Assembly: GCA_040506195.1 (NCBI GenBank)
Contig: JBEVXH010000002.1
Span: 124,001-188,000, forward strand
DNA from: Thiodiazotropha sp040506195
GTDB lineage: Bacteria; Pseudomonadota; Gammaproteobacteria; Chromatiales; Chromatiaceae
DNA length: 64,000 nucleotides
Reading direction: 5' to 3'
Both the position numbers and the translations under genes were made by a program. A model generated the notes under the pieces. It had not been told where the DNA came from, searched no databases, and saw nothing but the letters and a program-made list of their open reading frames with translations. This document shows positions 1 to 8,538 of the stretch, piece by piece. Every line of letters starts with the position of its first letter. Positions within the stretch are counted from its first letter, which is position 1.

Positions 1-218
1 CTGTGGGCCAGGGTACCGGATTGGCCGGTAAATTCATGACATGGCTCGCCAATATTCTGTACTGGTTTGAATCCCATCTGGTACTGAGAGGTGGTGGCGA
101 AGGCTTGTTGAAAAACCTTCGTCGCGTGGGTGGAGTACTCGAACGGGTCGATCAGTTATTATCCAAGCCGCGCTATCTGATCGTTTTAGTGGCGGCCACT
201 TTTGTGGTGATACTGTGA
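1..218 (+). CDS. NuoL/ND5-like proton-translocating subunit, C-terminal end (partial)
   Basis: The gene enters from the left edge, so only about the last 72 residues are visible. They form two hydrophobic stretches joined by a basic amphipathic segment (FESHLVLRGGGEGL), ending in a C-terminal membrane helix (LIVLVAATFVVIL). This resembles the extreme C-terminus of NuoL/ND5-type antiporter-like subunits. Two NuoM-like genes follow directly, with 10 bases before the next start, which supports an antiporter-type membrane complex. Whether it is true NuoL of complex I, or a DabB-like partner of an inorganic-carbon pump, cannot be decided from this fragment. The family call therefore rests mostly on context. 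Confidence 0.55.
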   Translation, partial: VGQGTGLAGKFMTWLANILYWFESHLVLRGGGEGLLKNLRRVGGVLERVDQLLSKPRYLIVLVAATFVVIL

Positions 219-228
219 GGGCCCGCAC

Positions 229-1743
229 GTGACGATAGATATCATCCATTGGTCAACACAGATCACCTATCCGATTCTGACAGTTCTACAACTGCTGCCA
301 TTGGCTAGTGTGTTGCTGCTGTGGTTGATGCGTCACCACAGATGGCTTGTCCCGGCAGGCATTATCGCTGCACTCCTGGAGTTCTTCGTGAGTGTCGATC
401 TGTGGCGCCGCTACGACACCGACGTTGCGGGTTTTCAGTTCGTAGAACAAATCCGGATCATTCCCCAACTGACCTATCATAGCGGCGTCGATGGCATATC
501 GGTCATCTTCATTCTGCTGACGGGGCTGCTGACTCTGCTGGTAGCCCTGTATGGGGTGGTACGCGATTTAAGACCCTTCGACCGCCTCTTCATGGCTGTT
601 TTCGCGGTACAGGCCTGCTTGATGGGGCTCTTCGTCACCCTCAATCTACTCTGGTTCGTGCTGTTGTCTGCAGTACAGATCGCCTTCATTGGTTATCTTT
701 TGTGGCGTTGGGGCAACTCACCGGATAAGGAGCTGGCGCTAAGACGGTTTTATCAGTTCATGTCTGTGAGTGTCCTGCTGTTGATTGCGGGCACCCTATT
801 GATGGGCTGGAACTATTCAGACAGTCATAATGGCGTCTGGAGCTTCAACCTGCTCCAACTTGCAGAAACGCCGGTCTCAGAGACCTTCCGGTCAGTCGCC
901 TTCTTTCTACTCTTCTACGGACTGGCGATACGCACGCCGTTGTTCCCACTGCATGGCTGGCTGCCGCTGATTGCGGAACACGGTAACGTGGCTGTTGCAC
1001 CCACACTGCTGCTTGGTCTCAAGATCGGTATCTATGGTCTGTTGCGATTTGTCCTGCCGTTATTGCCGACCACTGTCATTGAGTGGCACAACTATGTGGC
1101 CCTGTTTGCACTCATTGGTATTTTCTACGCCGCATTTCTGGCGATGATGCAAAGTAATCTGCGTCGTTTACTTGCCTATGCCGTGATCTCGCACACAGGT
1201 ATTCTGATATTGGGCATCTTCAGCCTGGAGCATGCCGCGTTTATGGGCAGTGTCATCCTTTCCGCCACTTTTGGCCTCGCCCTCGCTGCATTGGTATTTA
1301 CCACCGGTCTGTTGTTTCGTCGTACCCACACGACCCTGCTGCACAACCTGGGCGGTCTGTTCGATTCCCTGCCCTTTCTCGGTATCACCTTTCTGATCGG
1401 CGGTCTTGCCATCATCGGTATGCCGGGTACACCGGGTTTCGACGCTGTACACCTTATTCTTGAATCTGCCATTCACAAATTCGGCGCTTTAGTGACCATC
1501 GCATCCGCATTGGGCAATGTAGTCGCGGCAGGCTTTCTGTTGTGGGCTTTCCAACGCGCTTTCCTGGCGCCCCGTCCCAGTGGCAGACAGCCGTTTCAGG
1601 TTATTCCCATTTCAAAGCCGGAAGTGTTCGTGGTGAGCGCTCTGATTCTCATCCTGCTGAGTGCCGGTTTCTTTATAGAACCCTGGCTGACCCTGATTGA
1701 TAAACCGCTCGCTGCATTGAGCTCCATATATACCGCTCATTGA
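229..1743 (+). CDS. NuoM/ND4-like membrane subunit lacking the channel glutamates
   Basis: Hydrophobic protein of 504 residues with about 13-14 membrane helices. GTG start with GAGGG seven bases upstream. It keeps the ND4 signature in TM7 (TPLFPLHGWLP, residues 236-246) and the TM8 lysine K265 (GLKIGIYGLLRF). Compared with the neighbouring paralogue, the TM5 glutamate position is Ala148 (VLLSAVQ against FLFWELT), the TM7 lysine is Arg235 (LAIRTP against FAVKTP), and the TM12 glutamate is Val407 (GFDAVHL against GFPAELM). In E. coli NuoM the corresponding residues (E144, K234, E407) belong to the proton pathway. The protein may therefore be a structural or redirected subunit. It overlaps the start region of the next gene, implying cotranslation. 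Family confidence is high; function is inferred. Confidence 0.85.
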   Translation: MTIDIIHWSTQITYPILTVLQLLPLASVLLLWLMRHHRWLVPAGIIAALLEFFVSVDLWRRYDTDVAGFQFVEQIRIIPQLTYHSGVDGISVIFILLTGLLTLLVALYGVVRDLRPFDRLFMAVFAVQACLMGLFVTLNLLWFVLLSAVQIAFIGYLLWRWGNSPDKELALRRFYQFMSVSVLLLIAGTLLMGWNYSDSHNGVWSFNLLQLAETPVSETFRSVAFFLLFYGLAIRTPLFPLHGWLPLIAEHGNVAVAPTLLLGLKIGIYGLLRFVLPLLPTTVIEWHNYVALFALIGIFYAAFLAMMQSNLRRLLAYAVISHTGILILGIFSLEHAAFMGSVILSATFGLALAALVFTTGLLFRRTHTTLLHNLGGLFDSLPFLGITFLIGGLAIIGMPGTPGFDAVHLILESAIHKFGALVTIASALGNVVAAGFLLWAFQRAFLAPRPSGRQPFQVIPISKPEVFVVSALILILLSAGFFIEPWLTLIDKPLAALSSIYTAH

Positions 1744-1754
1744 GACTGCTGCAA

Positions 1755-3257
1755 ATGGGACCACTCCAAGCAATGACCGATCTACCGCTACTCTCAACAC
1801 TGCTGCTGCTGCCACTTGCAGGCGCCGGAGCGATCTGGTTTTTTCCAGTCTCCTGGGCCCGTATGGTCACCCTCGCTACACTACTCTGCGCTCTGCTCCC
1901 GGCGATTGCCGTCGTGGTACTGCTGGAGAGCGATAATCCCGGCTTTCAGTTCGTTGAACACTACCCCTGGATACCAGCGCTGGATGCCAACTTCAGATTC
2001 GGCGTCGATGGTTTGTCGGCAGCGTTTCTACCTTTGACGATCCTGCTGTTCATTGCTGCAACCCTTGCATCCTGGACCCATATCCGGGGCCTGCAAAGAG
2101 TCTACTTCAACTTGCTGCTGCTGTTCGCGACCGCCACCCTTGGTGTCTTCATGAGCATCGATGTGCTGGCCTTTTTTCTGTTTTGGGAATTGACCCTAGC
2201 ACCCCTCTATTTCCTGATCAGCCTGTGGGGCATCGGCCCCCATCGGCGCTATGCGGCAACTAAATATACCCTGTTCATGCTGGCCGGGGGCATACCATTG
2301 CTGTTGGCGATTGCGGTCCTGGCCTTCAATCATGCCGAGATCGCCGGCGCCATACCGCCGGAAGGACTCACGTTTGACTACCAGACCCTGCTCGATACCC
2401 CTCTTCCAGCCGGACTTGAGGTCATCGTATTCCTGTTTCTGCTGGTGGGCTTTGCCGTCAAGACCCCTCTCTTTCCGCTCCATACATGGCTGCCAATTGT
2501 CGCCCTCGAAGGTCCCGCACCGGTTGCCGCGCTGCTGGTGGGCATCAAACTGGGCGCCTATGGCATTATTCGCTTTGCCGTCCCGCTGGCCCCGACCGCC
2601 GCTCAGGAACTGCATTGGCTACTGGCCGGGCTGGGCGTCATCGGCCTGCTGTATGGAGCATTGGCAGCCATCAATCAGACAAATCTAAGACGCATGCTGG
2701 CCTACTCCTCCATGAGCCATGTGGGGCTGGTGATTTTGGGTGTCGCCTCGTTTAACCTACAGGGTCTGCAGGGTGCTGTTTTCCAGTTGCTCAACTTTGT
2801 CGTCATTGCAGGAGGCCTTTTCCTGCTTACCGGTTATCTGCACCATCGTTTGGGATCCACCGATTTGATCCATCTTGGGGGTGTGGCACAGACAATGCCA
2901 TTGCTTGCAGCCTTCTTCATGTTTCTGGGTCTGGCCTCATTGGGTATTCCCGGAACCAGTGGATTTCCGGCAGAACTGATGATCCTCATCAGTGCCCTTG
3001 AAACCCACACAGGAGCCGGACTCGCCGCCCTGTTCGGGCTCATCATCGGCACCGGCTATCTGTTGAACAGCTATCGCCAAAGCTTCTTCGGACCGATCAC
3101 TGACGGCCAGGTGAGCGCCGGTCAGGACCTGCGCCCAAAGGAGCTGGCCAGCATGATGCTGTTTTCACTTCTGGTGCTGGTTTTCGGGCTGTTTCCCGGA
3201 GTAGTCCTGGACCTGATGGAATCGACGGCCGGCTTATGGCTGATGCGTTTGCAATAG
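1755..3257 (+). CDS. NuoM/ND4-like proton-translocating subunit
   Basis: Antiporter-like subunit of 500 residues from the ATG at 1755; TTG 1740 and ATG 1773 are alternative starts. The full ND4 set is present: TM5 glutamate (FLFWELTLAPLYFLISLWG, E145), TM7 lysine (FAVKTPLFPLHTWLP, K236), TM8 lysine (GIKLGAYGIIRF, K265) and TM12 glutamate (GFPAELMI, E407). These align with the proton-pathway residues of E. coli NuoM, so this copy should pump or conduct protons. It follows a degenerate paralogue and a NuoL-like gene without any nuoA-K genes in view. A dedicated membrane module is therefore more likely than the canonical complex I operon. A repeat element begins right after the stop codon. Confidence 0.88.
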   Translation: MGPLQAMTDLPLLSTLLLLPLAGAGAIWFFPVSWARMVTLATLLCALLPAIAVVVLLESDNPGFQFVEHYPWIPALDANFRFGVDGLSAAFLPLTILLFIAATLASWTHIRGLQRVYFNLLLLFATATLGVFMSIDVLAFFLFWELTLAPLYFLISLWGIGPHRRYAATKYTLFMLAGGIPLLLAIAVLAFNHAEIAGAIPPEGLTFDYQTLLDTPLPAGLEVIVFLFLLVGFAVKTPLFPLHTWLPIVALEGPAPVAALLVGIKLGAYGIIRFAVPLAPTAAQELHWLLAGLGVIGLLYGALAAINQTNLRRMLAYSSMSHVGLVILGVASFNLQGLQGAVFQLLNFVVIAGGLFLLTGYLHHRLGSTDLIHLGGVAQTMPLLAAFFMFLGLASLGIPGTSGFPAELMILISALETHTGAGLAALFGLIIGTGYLLNSYRQSFFGPITDGQVSAGQDLRPKELASMMLFSLLVLVFGLFPGVVLDLMESTAGLWLMRLQ

Positions 3258-3473
3258 GTCCGCAAATGAACGCGAATAAACGCAAATATTTATGATGCAG
3301 GCTATGCCGCATAGGCTGTATGACCGGCAAAAAGAGCTATTTTTTTCCTGCGTAGTGCGGCTTGCCGCACCATTAAACTATCTGAATTGATTCGCCCTCA
3401 TGCTGTGAAGAAAAGCGACACCTTCTTGGCGAATCAGATAGATTATTTGTTTTATTAGCGTTTATTTGCGGAC
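3258..3473. repeat. 216-bp MITE-like element with CCGCAAAT terminal inverted repeats
   Basis: The left end (3258-3290) reads GTCCGCAAATGAACGCGAAT and onward. The right end, read on the other strand, starts GTCCGCAAATAAACGCTAAT. The arms match for roughly 30 bases with a few differences. The element fills the gap between two convergent genes almost exactly: it starts directly after the NuoM-like stop codon and ends seven bases before the carbonic anhydrase stop. A second element with the same ends lies at 10253-10462, but its interior is unrelated. No coding capacity is seen. It may act as a bidirectional transcription barrier. Confidence 0.6.
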
Positions 3474-3479
3474 TGAATA

Positions 3480-4544
3480 TCACCCCTCCTCCGAAAGCAT
3501 CTCCAGATGCCGGGAATGCCAATTCAATACAGCGTTCTTGACCTTCATCTTCTTGGCCAGTTCAGGGTGGGAAACACGGATCCGCTCGGCGGCAAAGTTA
3601 CTCAGAAACCTCGACTTCACCTCGGCCCGCGCCCTGTCCACGCCGACATCCTGGAAAGGTACGGAAGCAAACAGTAAAAAACCGTCATCAGGTATGCGTC
3701 CAGCCTTCATGTTGCTCTCGATAATTCCTGCTGCCTTATCGATCGGGTCCGCAAGGTTGGGGCTATAGGGACCGATGATCAGTGCAAGATTCGGCGTATG
3801 CAGAAAATCGAAGCCGCGACCGATACAGATCATCCATTCACGATGCACTATATCCAGCTCCCTCTGCATCTGCCGCGCCTCTTCCACGTGATCCAGATTA
3901 CCCGCCACCAGCGGCAGCAGATCATGCCGCATCTGCGCCGACATATCGGGGAAAATCGCCTCCAGTCGGGGCAGTAGTGTATCTCTGTCGCTCAGCTTCA
4001 GATCCGCCATATTGAGCTGTTCACCTGTCGATCCATGCAGGATCAGTGCATCAGCGTCTGTTTCAAATCCACATACGATAGGATATACGGTGGCATGATC
4101 ATCACCGAATACCTCTTCCACCTGCCGCTTGATCTGATAGGTATGGGATCTTGCTGCCTCGGTATCATAGTTGAAACCGGCGCAGCCGCGTTGAGGATCA
4201 CCTTTCGAAAAGTGATATGTAATCAAGGTCATCACCCGCCTGCCGTCCGAGACCACGTTTTGAACGTAGTTCGCCAAGACTTCTCCGAGGTGCGGCCAAC
4301 CGAGATCGAAAATGCCGCCAAGATTTCGGAATGGCTGAATAATTCCCTGGGGCGTATTGGTCGCAATGGGTATGTTGATACGACCATCCATGCACTTCAA
4401 CACGGCGATCGATGTGGGATGCTCCGAGAGATATCGTGAGCGGGCGAGCCAGCTACCGGGTTTGCTGTAGTTCTCTGAATGGGTACTTGCATGGTTGATC
4501 AACCATTCAATACGTTCCTGAATGGGTTTATTATGGATATCCAT
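3480..4544 (-). CDS. carboxysomal-type (CsoSCA-like) beta-carbonic anhydrase
   Basis: Soluble protein of 354 residues. It shows the beta-carbonic anhydrase zinc and catalytic pattern: Cys51-Met-Asp53-Gly-Arg55 (CMDGR) followed by His111 and Cys121 (YHFSKGDPQRGCAGF). The ten-residue step from His to Cys is much longer than the usual His-x2-Cys and resembles the carboxysome shell enzyme CsoSCA. It lacks the long N-terminal extension of CsoSCA, and no carboxysome genes are in view. It should interconvert CO2 and bicarbonate in the cytoplasm. It is convergent with the NuoL/M/M genes, which suggests but does not prove a role in inorganic-carbon handling. No signal peptide is seen. Confidence 0.72.
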   Translation of the reverse strand: MDIHNKPIQERIEWLINHASTHSENYSKPGSWLARSRYLSEHPTSIAVLKCMDGRINIPIATNTPQGIIQPFRNLGGIFDLGWPHLGEVLANYVQNVVSDGRRVMTLITYHFSKGDPQRGCAGFNYDTEAARSHTYQIKRQVEEVFGDDHATVYPIVCGFETDADALILHGSTGEQLNMADLKLSDRDTLLPRLEAIFPDMSAQMRHDLLPLVAGNLDHVEEARQMQRELDIVHREWMICIGRGFDFLHTPNLALIIGPYSPNLADPIDKAAGIIESNMKAGRIPDDGFLLFASVPFQDVGVDRARAEVKSRFLSNFAAERIRVSHPELAKKMKVKNAVLNWHSRHLEMLSEEG

Positions 4545-4787
4545 GGTCTTTCCTGCTGATAACGGGTAGTGAGAACTTGCCCCAAGTTTATTGTGCTGTC
4601 AATCTTCATCATGCAATGGATGACGAGGACCGGCTATCACTCAACAAATCGGCCCAGTATCCCGTGGAAATCGCTCGGTCAGATACAAGTCGAAAAATAC
4701 CCACAAAAAGATACGATTAAATTGTCCGCTTTTTAATGAAATGATGCGCTTCCCACTCCCTCCATTACATCAAGGTATACATTGTCA

Positions 4788-5018
4788 ATGAACCAACAAG
4801 ACCTGATCAATCGAATAAAAGATCTCTACCCGGATGCCGAGGTCACTGTTTCCGGCGAAAGCTGCAGCTTTGAGGTGAATGTCACCACACCGGCATTCGA
4901 CAACATGAAGAGTCTGCAAAGACAACGCTCCATCATGACCCTCTTCAATGAAGAGATTGGCAGCGGTGAACTGCACGCCTTGACGGTTCGTGCAAAAACC
5001 CCGGAAGAGCTTCAGTAA
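4788..5018 (+). CDS. ibaG: BolA/IbaG-family protein
   Basis: Small protein of 76 residues with the single BolA domain: an N-terminal helix (QDLINRIKDLYPDAEV), the central F-V-T-P-F strand-turn, and the C-terminal HALTVRAKTPEE signature (compare HAVSIKAYTP in IbaG). Family members partner with monothiol glutaredoxins in iron-sulfur cluster handling. IbaG is linked to envelope and acid stress. The ATG at 4788 is chosen, but a TTG six bases upstream sits better relative to the AAGG at 4772-4775. It stands alone, divergent from the carbonic anhydrase. The gap of 243 bases between the two genes must hold both promoters. Confidence 0.75.
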   Translation: MNQQDLINRIKDLYPDAEVTVSGESCSFEVNVTTPAFDNMKSLQRQRSIMTLFNEEIGSGELHALTVRAKTPEELQ

Positions 5019-5332
5019 ACATAATCGATGTATTTGCATAAACTCTATATACCGATTTTTAGTTATTGATTTCTTAAGAATTTATACCTGAATTACGACC
5101 CTTGCAACAGGGGTTTGAAAGGGGCATGCGCCTGAAGCTGATGAGATAGATTGTGGATCGGGCCGCGAATAGCCACTTTGTCTTATAAGACTGCGGATCA
5201 CAGGATGGCGCTAAGCTGAAAACTTGGATATATCTAATACTTTCTATTGAAGTATATGGGCTGTCTAATGATACATATACAACTATACTTATCTCGCCAT
5301 CCAACAAACTTATAAGAGAGAGGATTACCTGA
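5019..5332. other. 314-base gene-free leader upstream of mdh
   Basis: No convincing gene is seen. The region is AT-rich towards its right end and carries the 19-base sequence at 5234-5252 that recurs upstream of rnfB. Promoter-like elements include TTGAAG at 5247-5252, with TGATAC or GATACA 16-17 bases further on. The mdh ribosome binding site (GAGAGAGG, about 5315-5323) closes the region. Confidence 0.4.
5234..5252 (+). promoter_or_regulatory. shared 19-base upstream element (mdh copy)
   Basis: The sequence CTAATACTTTCTATTGAAG occurs here, ending 80 bases before the mdh start, and again identically at 19482-19500, ending 86 bases before rnfB. It contains the small inverted repeat TTC-N4-GAA and ends in TTGAAG, which could serve as a -35 hexamer. 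Identity over 19 bases at nearly the same distance from two central-carbon operons suggests a common regulator or promoter. The regulator is unknown. Confidence 0.45.
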
Positions 5333-6316
5333 ATGAAACCCGCAGTAAAAGTCACAATCACCGGTGCCGCAGGACACATCGGCTATGCACTGGTATTTCG
5401 AATTGCATCCGGCGCCATGTTCGGCCCTGATCAACCTGTGATTCTCAGACTGCTTGAGATACCGCAATCCATGTCGTCATTGAGTGGCGTTGGCATGGAA
5501 CTGGAGGATTGCGCCTTCCCGCTGCTGCACGATATCGTCATGACAGACAATCCCGAAATCGGATTCAGGGGAACGGATTACGCCATCCTGATTGGGGCGA
5601 AGCCACGCAGCAAGGGCATGGAGCGCAAGGACCTGATTACTGAAAACGCCAAGATCTTCTCTCATCAGGGCAAGGTAATCAATGACCACGCTTCGCGAGA
5701 TGTAAAGGTCCTGGTGGTGGGTAACCCGGCGAACACCAATGCACTGATCGCCGCTTCCAATGCCCCTGATCTGGACAAGCGCCAATTCACCGCGATGACC
5801 CGCCTGGACCACAACCGCGCCATCGGTCAGCTGGCCGGCAAGACCAACTCCCTGGTTGCGGATATCAAACGAGTAACGGTCTGGGGCAACCATTCGATGA
5901 CCCAATTCCCCCACATCGACAACTGTGAGATCGCCGGTAGGCCCGTCTACGACCTGGTATCGCAGGATTGGGCCATAGACCACTTCATTCCCAGAGTGCA
6001 ACGCCGTGGTGCCGAGATCATCGAAGCGCGGGGGCTCTCTTCCGCTGCGTCAGCGGCCGATGCCATTGTCGATCATATGCACGACTGGACGCTCGGCACC
6101 CCTGAGGGCGACTGGGTCAGCATGGCCATCCCTTCCGACGGTAGCTACGGTATCGAGGAAGGCTTAGTCTATTCCTATCCTGTCACCTGTAAGGACGGAA
6201 ACTACGAAATCGTACAGGGACTGGATCTGGATGAATTCAGCGTAACCCGCCTCAAGGCATCCCAGAAGGAGCTACTTGAAGAACGGGCGATAATCCAGGA
6301 CCTGCTGCCCGGTTGA
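5333..6316 (+). CDS. mdh: malate dehydrogenase
   Basis: Cytoplasmic NAD-dependent malate/oxaloacetate oxidoreductase of 327 residues. The dinucleotide loop GAAGHIGYAL lies near residues 11-20. The substrate-binding loop carries the paired Arg of KPRSKGMERKDL, NPANTNAL is conserved, and the catalytic histidine sits in VWGNHSMTQFP. The GAAGxIGY start and 327-residue length mark the 'type 2' MDH group (as in Thermus and actinobacteria) rather than the 312-residue E. coli type. It works with the glyoxylate genes nearby (aceA, aceB) and possibly a reductive TCA branch. It is monocistronic, preceded by the shared 19-base element and followed by a 24-base palindrome. Confidence 0.95.
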   Translation: MKPAVKVTITGAAGHIGYALVFRIASGAMFGPDQPVILRLLEIPQSMSSLSGVGMELEDCAFPLLHDIVMTDNPEIGFRGTDYAILIGAKPRSKGMERKDLITENAKIFSHQGKVINDHASRDVKVLVVGNPANTNALIAASNAPDLDKRQFTAMTRLDHNRAIGQLAGKTNSLVADIKRVTVWGNHSMTQFPHIDNCEIAGRPVYDLVSQDWAIDHFIPRVQRRGAEIIEARGLSSAASAADAIVDHMHDWTLGTPEGDWVSMAIPSDGSYGIEEGLVYSYPVTCKDGNYEIVQGLDLDEFSVTRLKASQKELLEERAIIQDLLPG

Positions 6317-6359
6317 CCTGACTGCAACCGAGCTTCTGCCCCATTGAACCGGCTTATTG

Positions 6360-6383
6360 CTAGGGCCTGTTAACAGGCCCTAG
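6360..6383. repeat. perfect 24-base palindrome, dispersed repeat family
   Basis: Perfect palindrome with half-site CTAGGGCCTGTT. Related copies lie at 10470-10491 and 61310-61335. Diverged or half copies lie at 17589, 39631-39664 and 57293, and as the ends of a 202-bp element at 43096-43297. Here it sits 44 bases after mdh and could fold into a hairpin in RNA, acting as an mdh 3' structure. No T tract follows it, so it is not a classic terminator. Confidence 0.7.
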
Positions 6384-6586
6384 TTTCCCGACCTTGCTGT
6401 CCTGGCAATCTGTAAGTGGCGTAAATAATTCACATCAAATACGTGAATTCATCATTACCCGTCATTTTCGACTCGTTTAGCATCGATCATGCAGTATGGA
6501 TCACTGTCTGTTCGACAGATGGTAATGCAATAAGAAGGCTCTGAACCAGTTATTGCATCAATCTATCTATTTCGAGGGAAACGACC

Positions 6587-6844
6587 ATGAAACGATAAAT
6601 ATCTTCTGTTTTTTCCAGTCTACTTGCATTTGTGATCACTATGGAGGCATCGGCCGTTATCGAAGCAGATGCATTTGATACCTTATCAACCGTACATCCT
6701 ATACGATCGCGAACAGTCGATGAGGATGGAAACATTACAAAGACCAAGACCACCACCATTTCATCCTCTGACAACAGTGATGACAATTCATATCGAAGCG
6801 GCAGCTCGGGTGGATATATCGGCGCAAGTTACGAAGGAGAGTAG
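6587..6844 (+). pseudogene. small secreted Ser/Thr/Gly-rich protein gene with stop at codon 4
   Basis: A good ribosome binding site (GAGGGA, 6574-6579) precedes ATG-AAA-CGA-TAA. If the TAA at 6596 is read through, the frame continues for 82 codons to TAG at 6842. It then encodes a convincing signal peptide (ISSVFSSLLAFVITMEASA) followed by a hydrophilic, low-complexity mature part (TKTKTTTISSSDNSDDNSY, then a Gly/Ser-rich tail). A single base change, for example from AAA, would explain the stop. The function is unknown. Alternatives are a later GTG or ATG start without a proper signal peptide, or a sequencing error. Confidence 0.5.
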
Positions 6845-7051
6845 AAGTCATTGCAGGATGTGGCCTCGCCACACCCTTTCTGTGTGTCAATTCCCTGACA
6901 GCGACGGCTAAATTCGTACAAGTGAAAACTGTTGGCTACAAACCTCTGAGTATCCTATATTCACATTTAACAAGGTTCCAGATAATATCCAATGATTAGC
7001 GTTCACAGGCCTTAACAAAAACCATTAACCTATCTGCGTAACAGTAGCCAT

Positions 7052-8425
7052 TTGAACTCCATACCGTCCAGACTCAGCGCATCAGTACGTCCCGAAGGCA
7101 GCCTAGAGGTGCTGTCGCAGCTGGAGGTCAACGCCCTCCTCGATACCAGCGCACGCGGTCTCTACGGCCTGTTCCGCCGTTGTGCGTTGGCGGTGCTCAA
7201 CTGCGGCAGTGAAACCGATAATGCCCGTGAGGTTTTTGAGGCCTACCGCGATTTCGGCATTCATTTGATGCAGACAAACAGGGGCATTCAACTGCGTCTG
7301 GAGAACGCTCCCGGCAGCGCTTTCGTCGACGGCAGGATGATTCGCGGTATTCAGGAGCATCTATTCGCCGTACTGCGGGACATCATCTATGTCCACAATG
7401 AGATCCAATACGGCTCGGTCTACGATCTGACCGACTCAAGCCATATCACCTCTGCCGTTTTTCACATCCTGCGCAATGCACGGGTTTTACACACCGGCAT
7501 GGACCCGAATCTGGTGGTCTGTTGGGGCGGACACTCAATCGGCAGAAGTGAATATGACTACACCAAGGAGGTAGGTTATCAACTGGGCCTGCGGGGGCTG
7601 AATGTCTGCACAGGTTGTGGACCGGGCGCCATGAAAGGTCCCATGAAAGGGGCAGCCATCGGGCATGCCAAGCAGCGAATCAGGAGCGGCCGCTATCTCG
7701 GCATTACTGAACCTGGAATCATCGCTTCCGAACCACCCAACCCGATCGTCAACGACTTGGTTATCATGCCCGACATTGAAAAACGACTGGAAGCATTCGT
7801 ACGCGTCGGACACGGTATCGTTATCTTTCCCGGCGGTGCCGGCACCATGGAAGAGTTACTCTATCTGCTGGGCATCCTCATGCATCCGCACAACAGTGAT
7901 CATGTCTTTCCTCTGATATTGACCGGCCCCGCTGAGAGTGAAGGATACTTTTCAGAGATGGATCGATTTGTGCGTGCAACATTGGGTTCTGATGCACAAA
8001 GATTCTACTCCGTCATCATTGACGACCCGGAGGCTGTGGCAAGTACATTAGGCAGTGCCATGGATCATGTCAGAGCCTACCGTTATGAGGGTAACGACGC
8101 CTTCTATTTCAACTGGCGACTGTATATAGAAACGGCCCTGCAACAACCCTTTTCACCCACACATAAAGCGGTGTCTGAACTTGATTTGACAGCCGGTCAG
8201 GATGGACATCAAATGGCCGCCAATCTACGGCGTGCATTTTCCGGCATCGTTGCCGGGAATGTGAAGGAGGATGGGATACGGGCCGTCGAGACGCATGGCC
8301 CCTTTATCATCCATGGAGACGAGGAAATCGTCGCCGCCATGGATCGGCTGTTGATCGCTTTTGCCGAACAGAACAGAATGAAACTGCAGGGGGACTACTC
8401 ACCCTGTTATGAACTGAAATCATAG
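7052..8425 (+). CDS. ppnN: nucleotide 5'-monophosphate nucleosidase PpnN
   Basis: Protein of 457 residues, matching the PpnN/YgdH family length (454 in E. coli) from end to end. The LEVLSQLEV start, CWGGHSI, CTGCGPGAMKGPMKGAA and the LOG-family active site PGGAGTMEELLYLLGI are all recognisable. The enzyme cleaves purine and pyrimidine monophosphates to base plus ribose 5-phosphate, and in E. coli it is controlled by (p)ppGpp. The TTG at 7052 is chosen because it gives an N-terminus aligning with E. coli PpnN; no ATG is available before the conserved region. The 207 bases upstream appear gene-free. It stands alone, with the next gene convergent. Confidence 0.93.
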   Translation: MNSIPSRLSASVRPEGSLEVLSQLEVNALLDTSARGLYGLFRRCALAVLNCGSETDNAREVFEAYRDFGIHLMQTNRGIQLRLENAPGSAFVDGRMIRGIQEHLFAVLRDIIYVHNEIQYGSVYDLTDSSHITSAVFHILRNARVLHTGMDPNLVVCWGGHSIGRSEYDYTKEVGYQLGLRGLNVCTGCGPGAMKGPMKGAAIGHAKQRIRSGRYLGITEPGIIASEPPNPIVNDLVIMPDIEKRLEAFVRVGHGIVIFPGGAGTMEELLYLLGILMHPHNSDHVFPLILTGPAESEGYFSEMDRFVRATLGSDAQRFYSVIIDDPEAVASTLGSAMDHVRAYRYEGNDAFYFNWRLYIETALQQPFSPTHKAVSELDLTAGQDGHQMAANLRRAFSGIVAGNVKEDGIRAVETHGPFIIHGDEEIVAAMDRLLIAFAEQNRMKLQGDYSPCYELKS

Positions 8426-8538
8426 GCGCCCGCTCACCTGTGGCCATCAATAACACGACACCCTCAATCGCCCCTGTTCAATAAAGTCAGATAGTGATGC
8501 TTTTTTGGCAGCCCTGAACCTGGCCTGTTGGGGCCTGG

